DNA of 5,396 nt from positions 1 through 5,396 of the forward strand of contig CAMKAM010000097.1 in the NCBI GenBank assembly GCA_946410475.1. The letters are read 5' to 3'. Made by a program: the position numbers and the translations under genes. The notes under the pieces were generated by a model. That model was not told where the DNA came from and did not search any database. It saw nothing but the letters and a program-made list of their open reading frames with translations. Below, one piece after another: positions 1 through 5,396 of this stretch. This DNA comes from an uncultured Bacillota bacterium. Lineage in GTDB: Bacteria; Bacillota; Clostridia; Peptostreptococcales; Anaerovoracaceae. Position 1 is the first letter of the stretch; each line of letters begins with the position of its first letter.

Positions 1-1490
1 GCCGTCAGCTTGCCCTTTCTTCCTACTCTTACGACCGATGTGTCCGCGGAAGAATAGACGATCTTTTCATCTGCGAACTTCGCGGGGGAAAGCTGCGGCT
101 CGAGCCTGTCGATATCGCCCGTCTCCATGGATATGCTCTTCGGTATATTGCTTATCGACTCGACTTTGGCCTTTATAGTCACTTCCACCGTTCTCGAAAA
201 TCCGCGGGCGCTCATAGTAAGCTCCGCCTTCCCCGGAGCGACCGCCGCGATCTTACCGTCCTCGTCGACAGTGAAGACCGCTTCATCACTCGAACCGAAC
301 GTTATCTTCTCATCACTGAATCTGGACGGTTCAACTGTATACTCAGGGGCTATCTGATCTCCGACATATATCGCCTGCTTCTCACCGATGCCTTCTATCG
401 CCGTCACTTCTTTCGGGATCACCGCCCACACCACTCCGGCGGCCACAAGGCACACCGCTATGACAGCGGCTGCGATCTTCTTTCTCCTGCCTCCCGCAGG
501 ATCGCCGCTCTTGCCCTCAGCTGCAGCGCGGGTCTCCGCAGTATCTGCCTTCAGACCCTTCGGCTCCTCGCCTCTGAGGAACGCTTCCAGATCCGCCAGC
601 ATGTCATCCGCTGTCTTGTATCTATCTGAAGGCTTGAAACTGCATGCCTTCAGAACTATCCTCTTCAGCGGATCAGGTCCGTTCACAGGCTCCGGCAGCG
701 GCTTTCCGCTGATCCTCTTCGCCAGCGCCAGCTCCTCGTCGTCTGTGGTGAACATCTCGGGATACGGCGGAAGGAACGGATCCCTGCCGTCGTTCAGATA
801 TTTGTACATGACAAGACCGAGCGAATAGATATCCACACCTGCAGCGTAGCCTTCGCCCCTGTAAACTTCGGGTGCCATGTATGTATAGGTGCCCTTCCTC
901 GACCAGGCGGTCTGGGTGTATTCCAGTATCTGCGCGATGCCGAAGTCGCCCAGTTTATAGTCTCCGCCGTCATTTATGAAAATGTTGTCCGGCTTGATAT
1001 CCCGGTGGATGATGTCGAAGCCTGCACAGTAAGAGAGCCCCCTGCAGATATCAGCACCCATCCGCGCCACTTCTTCAGGGGAAAGCGGCTCCTCGAGAGC
1101 AAGATCCGGCAGCGGCCGCAGTTCCTCCATCCGCATCAGGATATCCCATCCGGCGTCTTCCGTGTGGCGGATCACCTGATGGTCCTCGTAGCTTACTATA
1201 TGGCTGTTGCCGCGCAGCTTGTACATCAGGCGGTATTCCCTGACGTTACGGCTCACCGTGTCTTCATAGTAAGCCTCCAGGTCCTCTTCCCTGATCCCCC
1301 GCGAAAGGACTGCTTTCTTCGCTTCTTCATCGCCGGGGACAGTTATCGCCTTCAGGACAGAGTGGAACACTTCACCGAATTCATCCGTTTTTCGGATGCG
1401 GTAAAGCTGTCCCTCGGCGCCCCGGCCGATCCTCTCCTCTATATACCAAGAGCCGAACAGCGGCTCATATTTCCTGTATGTGCTCTCCAT
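1..1490 (-). CDS. Transmembrane Ser/Thr protein kinase with BIG_2 Ig-like ectodomain (partial, 3' end beyond window)
   Basis: Eukaryotic-type (Hanks-type) protein kinase; 496 codons are visible and the frame stays open to the left edge, so the C-terminus is missing. The glycine loop is GRGAEG (22-27), with ATP lysine K47 in VLKAI and alphaC glutamate E85. The catalytic loop is HRDIKPDN (162-169), with DFGIA at 182-186 and APE at 206-208. All catalytic residues are present, so it should be an active ATP-dependent Ser/Thr kinase. An insert of about 30 residues between beta3 and alphaC, and GNSHIV (94-99), fit a clostridial kinase subtype as I recall it. The catalytic domain ends near 305. A polar linker and basic stretch RRKK (335-338) precede one membrane helix (about 339-358), giving an inside-to-outside topology. 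Residues 362-440 read as a BIG_2 Ig-like domain, and a second begins near 443. PASTA repeats are not seen. The start is the ATG at 1490; an in-frame TGA lies at 1494-1496. No good ribosome-binding site precedes it. It follows the LRR gene by 17 bases, suggesting coupled translation. Confidence 0.93.
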   Translation of the reverse strand, partial: MESTYRKYEPLFGSWYIEERIGRGAEGQLYRIRKTDEFGEVFHSVLKAITVPGDEEAKKAVLSRGIREEDLEAYYEDTVSRNVREYRLMYKLRGNSHIVSYEDHQVIRHTEDAGWDILMRMEELRPLPDLALEEPLSPEEVARMGADICRGLSYCAGFDIIHRDIKPDNIFINDGGDYKLGDFGIAQILEYTQTAWSRKGTYTYMAPEVYRGEGYAAGVDIYSLGLVMYKYLNDGRDPFLPPYPEMFTTDDEELALAKRISGKPLPEPVNGPDPLKRIVLKACSFKPSDRYKTADDMLADLEAFLRGEEPKGLKADTAETRAAAEGKSGDPAGGRRKKIAAAVIAVCLVAAGVVWAVIPKEVTAIEGIGEKQAIYVGDQIAPEYTVEPSRFSDEKITFGSSDEAVFTVDEDGKIAAVAPGKAELTMSARGFSRTVEVTIKAKVESISNIPKSISMETGDIDRLEPQLSPAKFADEKIVYSSADTSVVRVGRKGKLT

Positions 1491-1507
1491 CTGTCAATCT
1501 GCTACAT

Positions 1508-3682
1508 TCATCTTGCACGCACCACCCGGGTCTTCGAAAAGGCGCTGTAATAATACTTCCCGTTCGTCTTTGCGCGCACGCGCACCTTGTACCGGTACTT
1601 CTTGCCCCTTTTCAGCCCTTTATGCATGACCGACTTGAGCTTCGCCCCTCGTGTCATGACTTTTTCGTACTTTTTCTTTCCCGGGTATTTCACATAAAGC
1701 TGGATCTGCTCCGCACCCTTGACGCGGTTCCACGACAGTTTTGCCTGTCCTTTTTTCGTTATAACTTCAAGATGCGGTCTCGCGAGTTTTGAGATGATCG
1801 TGACGGTCTTTCTCGCTCCTTTGTACTGCGCAGTCTCTGCGGCAATGACCGTCACCGTCGTTTTCCCCGGTCTCTTGAAAATGACCTTTCCGTTGCCGCT
1901 TACTTCAGCGATCTTTTTATCGCCGTTCCTGTATGTCAGCCCTGTACTCGCATCCGCGCCCAGGTAGACTGCTTTGCCGCAGCTGCCCGTGTAAGCAGAC
2001 CTGTCCGTCTTTATCCTCTGCGAAGCCTTCGTCACCTTTATAGTGATCTCACCTGATGCGGATCCGTACAACGTGTTCCTCTCCGCATTGACCATCACCT
2101 TAATCGTGCCGGCCTTCACAGGCGTCACTGAAAGACGGATCTGCTTGTCTGTTGCGTAAGGCGATTTCCCCTGCTGAGCTGTCAGCCTTTCTACCCTTGC
2201 GGCTTCGCCGCTCACCTCGTAGCTTAGATCTGTCGACGCACTGATATCGATCGCCTTTGGCTGCTGACCATATTCCATGGTAACAGTCTTGCCAAGATAC
2301 GGACAATCGATATGATTCGCATCCCTTTCAAACTCCATCGCTTCGAATGTCTTTTCGTTCTCTCTTGCCCATTCTTCCGCAAAGGAGCCCGCCTCTCCTT
2401 TTAGCACAGCATCCGTACCTGCAAGTTCCTCATCTATGTTCTGCGTATATGGCGGGATCACGATCTCCTTCAGAGAATCGCATCCTTTGAACGCGTAACT
2501 GCAGATACCGCTCACCCTGTCGGGTATCCTGATCCTCTCGAAACTTTTGCTTTTACAGAATGCGGCATAGGGAATGACCCCGGATAGAGTCTCCGGCAGC
2601 TGCACCTCTTCAAGACAGCTTCCTGCGAACACTCCTTCGGAAAGCACTTCGACCTCATCCGGCACAGCATATACCGAGCCTTCCTTTCCGTTCGGGTATC
2701 TGACTATATACTTCATGTCTTTTGAAAAAAGGACTCCGTCTTTTACTGTAAAGTCCGGGTTTTCCGGGTCGACCTTTATCTCCTTCAGTCTGAGCGAATA
2801 CGGTATCTTGATATTGTAGATCTCGTTTTTATTTGTCGTATCACGTTCGATCTTTTCCGTCATCCCTATATCGATCGTATCGATGCTGTCACAGTTCGGG
2901 TAATATGTAGTCGGCTGTACGAATACAACGTTCTCTTTACTGTTCCAGTTGTTCCACTTCAATTCTTTCAGCGCGGACGTGCTGTTGAACGCACCTATGC
3001 GGATGCCCTTGCAGTCATCAGGGATCACATACTTTGTCCTGGGATCACCCGATGGATAGCAAACGATCTCACGCGCGCGATCCTTGGCCTTTTTCGTCAT
3101 CAGGACCCCGTCTCTGACCTCAAATGCGGCGTTCTGCTCCGAAACTGTGATCGTCTTCAGCTCAGGCATCGCACCAAGGGTCAGATAACTCGATCCCGCG
3201 TAATACTCATCCGGGGCCGGCTGTGAATGGACACTTCTCCACAGAATATCGACTCTCGCGATCTCCTGTACATTGGCAAGATCGAGTTCTGTGAGCGCCG
3301 TGCAGCCTTCGAATGCGAACGCATCGATCTTCCGGACTGAACCGGGCAGTGCTATCCTCGTTACGCGGGAGTTGTTCATGAATGCGCAGTTCACGATATA
3401 TCTTACTGGATATCCGCCCAAAGACTCCGGCACGTCGCACTCAGTCCGGTCGTGCATATCCGCATACTTGAGAACTGCGTATGGGCCTTCCTCCTCAGAG
3501 TCACCCTCATAGTAGTAATATGTGTATTCTATCCCGCCTACGGCTTCCATCGCCCGCACGCCGCTGCCATCCGCCGCTTTGGCATCCGGGGCACCTAACA
3601 AAAAAAGGATACCAAAAACAGCCGCAAAGCACAGCGTTGCGGCAAACAAACAAACCCGTTTAGCTCCCTTCATACAGTTCAT
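1508..3682 (-). CDS. Secreted BspA-type leucine-rich-repeat protein with Ig-like and Fn3-like C-terminal domains
   Basis: 724-residue exported protein, probably acting at the cell surface in binding. A signal peptide is clear: basic start (K5, K8, R9), hydrophobic core at about 10-30 and an A-x-A type site near APDAKA (31-36). Residues about 60-440 carry BspA/TpLRR-like (LRR_5) repeats, for example IALPGSVRKIDAFAFEGC (110-127), IPDRVSGICSYAFKGC (386-401) and paired DGVL...YP...Y-x-(I/V)-P-D units at 187-223 and 311-343. Residues about 465-550 and 552-630 look like two Ig-like beta domains; the second ends in a T-V-T-V...YKGARKTVTI pattern common in clostridial surface proteins. Residues about 635-724 resemble an Fn3-like module rich in Lys, Arg and Tyr. 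No LPxTG motif, C-terminal membrane helix, SLH or choline-binding repeat is visible, so anchoring is unexplained; the basic C-terminus might bind wall polymers. The ATG at 3682 follows GGAAAGAAG; ATG at 3673 is possible but has poorer spacing. It lies between the HTH-like gene and the kinase. The exact ligand cannot be told. Confidence 0.9.
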   Translation of the reverse strand: MNCMKGAKRVCLFAATLCFAAVFGILFLLGAPDAKAADGSGVRAMEAVGGIEYTYYYYEGDSEEEGPYAVLKYADMHDRTECDVPESLGGYPVRYIVNCAFMNNSRVTRIALPGSVRKIDAFAFEGCTALTELDLANVQEIARVDILWRSVHSQPAPDEYYAGSSYLTLGAMPELKTITVSEQNAAFEVRDGVLMTKKAKDRAREIVCYPSGDPRTKYVIPDDCKGIRIGAFNSTSALKELKWNNWNSKENVVFVQPTTYYPNCDSIDTIDIGMTEKIERDTTNKNEIYNIKIPYSLRLKEIKVDPENPDFTVKDGVLFSKDMKYIVRYPNGKEGSVYAVPDEVEVLSEGVFAGSCLEEVQLPETLSGVIPYAAFCKSKSFERIRIPDRVSGICSYAFKGCDSLKEIVIPPYTQNIDEELAGTDAVLKGEAGSFAEEWARENEKTFEAMEFERDANHIDCPYLGKTVTMEYGQQPKAIDISASTDLSYEVSGEAARVERLTAQQGKSPYATDKQIRLSVTPVKAGTIKVMVNAERNTLYGSASGEITIKVTKASQRIKTDRSAYTGSCGKAVYLGADASTGLTYRNGDKKIAEVSGNGKVIFKRPGKTTVTVIAAETAQYKGARKTVTIISKLARPHLEVITKKGQAKLSWNRVKGAEQIQLYVKYPGKKKYEKVMTRGAKLKSVMHKGLKRGKKYRYKVRVRAKTNGKYYYSAFSKTRVVRAR

Positions 3683-3739
3683 CTTCTTTCCGGCCTTCGA
3701 TCAGTTCCATCAAACACAACTATCCGGTCAGATCGTGAT

Positions 3740-4876
3740 TCAATTTTCGTCCTTTTGGATTTTCAAATACGGGAATCTGATCCCGCGTTTTTCGTATTCT
3801 TCCGCGAGTTCCTGCCGGAGCATCAGCATCTCCTCCGCAGCCCGCCTTTTCTTCTCTCCTGTCAAAGCACTCTTTGACGAAGTATCGTCTGCAGTTTCCC
3901 GCTTCAAGTCGTTCTTCAACGCAGCCGGCAGCTGCTCTTTTGCTTCCCACTCATCGAGCGCTTCAGCCAGGACGGCTTCCTGCCCCTCTTCCGTATCGAT
4001 CGGCGCAAAGCCCATCATCTCAAGATAACGGTCGATCTCGCCCCTGCACATCCCGAGCGCGAGGCACATCGATATGTGCACACTTCTGCTCTTTGGGACA
4101 TACTTTATCTTCACAGTCTTCCTGTGAGACTTCTTATCTATGACGTTGATCATCTCGCTGTCGCCCGCAAGATAATTGATCATGCTGTCATCCAGCCAGC
4201 CCCTGAGATCTGTCAGACCAAGCATCCCTTCTTTTCCGCCTTCACGGAAAGCGCTCAATATCAGTTCGACATAGTCGTCGAGCATTTTCCTTGGTTTCGC
4301 GTAAGCGACTTTGAACGAATCCATGTGGTCGATGATGAACGTCTTCAGTCCTTCAAAGTCATCATCATAGTCCACATTTTCGAGCTGGATCTCGACGTCA
4401 GCCGTATCCTCCGGATCCATCGTCAGCTCGTCCCAAAGTTCTTTCCATGTTGCATAAGCGACCGACTGACATTTCTCATAGAGGCTGAAATAGTTCCTCC
4501 GGCCATCGGCCTCGACCGCTCCGGCAGACGCAAGACCCGTCTTTTCACACTCCTTCGCATTCGCCTCTATCAGATATATCCACACCAGATCCTCACTGAT
4601 ATCCTTTGCATAGAGTTTCCTCTTTCCTGCGATATCGACGATCCAGCTGTTGATCACATCGAGCGGCATGCCGAAAGCCATGCCCACGCCGATGAAAGCG
4701 CTGCGCTTTCTGGGCAGTTTTTTGTATATAGCCGTCTCTTTGCCATTATAAGCAAAGCCTGCGTATCTGCAGACTTCTTCAAGTGATACCCCCGTTTTCT
4801 CCGACAGTTCATCTATATTGTTTCGCCACTTGCGGAGCGGTCTCGATCGGAGCTGTCTTGTTCTGCTTCTTTCCAT
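3740..4876 (-). CDS. HTH-like (XRE-related?) cytoplasmic protein of unknown function, with an internal repeat
   Basis: 378 residues, with no signal peptide or membrane helix, so cytoplasmic. Residues about 13-85 look like a degenerate helix-turn-helix module: LRKWRNNIDEL (14-24), then GVSLEEVCRYAGF (29-41), then LPRKRSAFIGVGMAFGM (54-70) and a further helix. The last part resembles the helix 4-5 end of XRE/Cro domains (R-x-x-x-I-x-x-x-x-A-x-G-x). A second copy of this last segment lies at 260-290 (VPKSRSVHISMCLALGM). The middle (about 125-230) is mostly helical and acidic, with an acidic run D169-D173. The C-terminus (about 340-378) is a charged helix, possibly coiled coil. I recall similar proteins near Hanks-type kinases in Clostridia, but could not check this. 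It is first in the probable operon, 57 bases ahead of the LRR gene, and could be a regulator or phosphorylation target of the kinase. ATG 4876 is the only plausible start: an in-frame TGA lies upstream and the next ATG (M66) would cut the HTH. No good ribosome-binding site is present. DNA binding is not certain. Confidence 0.85.
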   Translation of the reverse strand: MERSRTRQLRSRPLRKWRNNIDELSEKTGVSLEEVCRYAGFAYNGKETAIYKKLPRKRSAFIGVGMAFGMPLDVINSWIVDIAGKRKLYAKDISEDLVWIYLIEANAKECEKTGLASAGAVEADGRRNYFSLYEKCQSVAYATWKELWDELTMDPEDTADVEIQLENVDYDDDFEGLKTFIIDHMDSFKVAYAKPRKMLDDYVELILSAFREGGKEGMLGLTDLRGWLDDSMINYLAGDSEMINVIDKKSHRKTVKIKYVPKSRSVHISMCLALGMCRGEIDRYLEMMGFAPIDTEEGQEAVLAEALDEWEAKEQLPAALKNDLKRETADDTSSKSALTGEKKRRAAEEMLMLRQELAEEYEKRGIRFPYLKIQKDEN

Positions 4877-4882
4877 GTACTC

Positions 4883-4911
4883 ATGATACCATATTCAACA
4901 ATTTGTTTAAA
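4883..4911 (-). promoter_or_regulatory. Candidate promoter of the HTH-LRR-kinase operon
   Basis: Read on the minus strand, TTTAAA (4911-4906, 4 of 6 matches to a sigma-A -35 box) is followed after 17 bases by TATCAT (4888-4883, 5 of 6 matches to the -10 box). A TGG just before the -10 (4891-4889) makes an extended -10. The predicted transcription start falls on or next to base 4876, the A of the ATG. The region is AT-rich, so chance matches are possible. Confidence 0.4.
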
Positions 4912-4935
4912 ATGTTTTATTACGTCCTTCATGCA

Positions 4936-4964
4936 TTGACTTTTTCAGTCGCATCGATTATCGT
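4936..4964 (+). promoter_or_regulatory. Candidate sigma-A promoter of the ArsR-type gene
   Basis: TTGACT (4936-4941, 5 of 6 matches to TTGACA), a 17-base spacer and TATCGT (4959-4964, 4 of 6 matches to TATAAT) give a likely start near 4971. The leader would be about 20 bases long and still contain the ribosome-binding site. Optimal spacing and position support it; the -10 box is only moderate. Confidence 0.55.
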
Positions 4965-4975
4965 AGTTAGACGAT
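4960..4975. promoter_or_regulatory. Inverted repeat over the -10 box, candidate ArsR-type operator
   Basis: ATCGT (4960-4964) and ACGAT (4971-4975) are perfect 5-base inverted arms around AGTTAG. They cover the predicted -10 box and start site of the gene that follows, where an autorepressor would bind. ArsR-family dimers bind short imperfect palindromes at such positions. Five-base arms can occur by chance, so this is only a candidate. Confidence 0.4.
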
Positions 4976-4976
4976 G

Positions 4977-4983
4977 GAAAGGA
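4977..4983 (+). promoter_or_regulatory. Ribosome-binding site of the ArsR-type gene
   Basis: GAAAGGA ends 7 bases before the ATG at 4991 and matches the AAAGGAGG Shine-Dalgarno pattern well. It fixes this ATG as the start and is the clearest ribosome-binding site in the window. Confidence 0.7.
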
Positions 4984-4990
4984 CCTGAAA

Positions 4991-5320
4991 ATGAGGATAC
5001 GAAAAGACACAGATATTCTTAACGAGAACGAGATACTCCTGATCTCCGATGTTTCCGACGCGCTCGCTCACCCGGTACGGGTCAAACTATACAATCACAT
5101 CCTGGATCAGAACAAAGACCTTGTCCCGGTATGCAACGGCGACCTCGTTGCCGCCTTCGATTACTCTCAGGCCACAATATCCCAACATATGAAAAAACTG
5201 GTCAGATCAGGTCTTGTCCAGACCCGAAAGGACGACAAGAAGACGCTGTATTTCGCTAATATCGGAAGACTGCAGCAATATCTGACTGCGACCAGGAAAT
5301 TCAACACGTTTCAGCGCTGA
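4991..5320 (+). CDS. ArsR-type winged-helix transcriptional regulator
   Basis: 109-residue regulator, a normal length for ArsR/SmtB proteins, which bind DNA as dimers and usually repress their own operon. Residues 19-37 (SDVSDALAHPVRVKLYNHI) match the family's L-x-(H/D)-P-x-R start helix. Residues 48-57 (CNGDLVAAFD) fit the helix before the DNA-reading helix, SQATISQHMKKLVRSG (59-74). The wing follows (LVQTRKDDKKTLYFAN, 75-90), then a C-terminal helix (92-98). The classic metal site ELCVCDL is not kept: C48 is the only cysteine and the second position is Gly, so arsenic/antimony/cadmium sensing by the usual alpha3 site is unlikely. The effector is unknown. It has its own promoter, ribosome-binding site and terminator, so it is probably monocistronic, and it is divergent from the kinase operon. 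Autoregulation is likely; control of the divergent operon is possible. Confidence 0.9.
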   Translation: MRIRKDTDILNENEILLISDVSDALAHPVRVKLYNHILDQNKDLVPVCNGDLVAAFDYSQATISQHMKKLVRSGLVQTRKDDKKTLYFANIGRLQQYLTATRKFNTFQR

Positions 5321-5326
5321 CACTAA

Positions 5327-5355
5327 AAAAGGGAGATCCGCAAGATCTCCCTTTT
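5327..5355. terminator. Bidirectional intrinsic terminator
   Basis: GGGAGATC (5331-5338) pairs perfectly with GATCTCCC (5344-5351) around the loop CGCAA; flanking AAAA and TTTT extend the stem to 12 pairs. Rightwards it has a TTTT tail 6 bases past the ArsR-type stop codon. The A-run at 5325-5330 gives a six-U tail to transcripts coming leftwards, so it should serve both converging genes. Confidence 0.88.
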
Positions 5356-5367
5356 CATATCTGCATC

Positions 5368-5396
5368 TTATTTGATCCTGACTTTTTTCTTATAGT
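5368..5396 (-). CDS. Possible 3' end of a converging minus-strand gene (partial)
   Basis: On the minus strand the edge sequence reads YKKKVRIK and a TAA stop (5370-5368). The stop lies 12 bases before the bidirectional terminator, where a gene end would be expected. A basic K/R/V/I tail is common at the C-terminus of clostridial surface proteins with Ig-like or Fn3-like domains. Only eight full codons are visible, so both the gene and its nature are tentative. Confidence 0.35.

Noticed and set aside
388..1550. Plus-strand open frames of 146 and 181 codons
   Set aside because: They lie antisense to the kinase gene, where catalytic motifs prove the minus strand is coding. Their compositions look like reverse-strand shadows.
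3683..3739. Terminator or separate promoter between the HTH-like and LRR genes
   Set aside because: No stem with a U-run and no convincing -35/-10 pair is seen in the 57 bases. Read-through as one operon is the simpler view.
4076..4786. 236-codon open frame on the plus strand
   Set aside because: It is antisense to the HTH-like gene, whose protein has coherent helices and an internal repeat. The plus-strand frame has no ribosome-binding site and no recognisable domain.
4812..4884. Short minus-strand frame from the ATG at 4884 (MSTWKEAEQD...), 23 codons, overlapping the HTH-like gene start out of frame
   Set aside because: It ends after 23 codons at a TAG, starts inside the predicted -10 box and has no ribosome-binding site. 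A frameshift in the main gene is not needed, because the main frame's N-terminus reads well as a helical HTH start.
1..5396. tRNA, rRNA, riboswitch, CRISPR array, insertion sequence, toxin-antitoxin pair or prophage genes
   Set aside because: Nearly all bases are within clear protein genes. The short gaps hold no cloverleaf, no direct repeats with spacers, no transposase or terminal inverted repeats, and no small-gene pair.

Overview
The window looks like chromosomal DNA of a member of the class Clostridia (Bacillota), possibly a gut or oral Lachnospiraceae/Eubacteriales-type anaerobe. The reasons are a base composition of about half G+C, free use of ATA, AGA and AGG codons, a BspA-type leucine-rich surface protein with Ig-like and Fn3-like C-terminal domains, and a Ser/Thr kinase of the subtype with a long beta3-alphaC insert and a G-N-S-x-I-V motif. 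This assignment is inference; no rRNA or other marker is present.

Layout. Positions 1-4876 hold three genes on the minus strand, transcribed right to left. They are a 378-residue HTH-like protein (3740-4876), a 724-residue secreted leucine-rich-repeat protein (1508-3682) and a transmembrane Ser/Thr protein kinase (1490 down to the left edge, where it is cut). The gaps are only 57 and 17 bases and I see no terminator in them, so they probably form one operon. Positions 4877-4990 are a divergent promoter region. A small ArsR-type regulator (4991-5320) is read rightwards, followed by a 12-bp-stem terminator that works in both orientations. The last 29 bases look like the 3' end of another minus-strand gene converging on it.

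How they may work together. The kinase has a cytoplasmic catalytic domain with all catalytic residues intact, one membrane segment, and an outside part built of BIG_2-type Ig-like domains instead of the PASTA repeats usual in Gram-positive sensor kinases. The cotranscribed secreted LRR protein is a natural candidate for an extracellular partner or ligand-binding component, and the HTH-like protein for a cytoplasmic regulator or kinase substrate. This is a hypothesis from gene order and domain content only. The ArsR-type gene could control its own promoter, and perhaps the divergent operon, through an inverted repeat that sits on its predicted -10 box.

I found no RNA genes, mobile elements, CRISPR arrays or origins. 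The only non-coding stretches are short (57, 17, 114 and about 47 bases).
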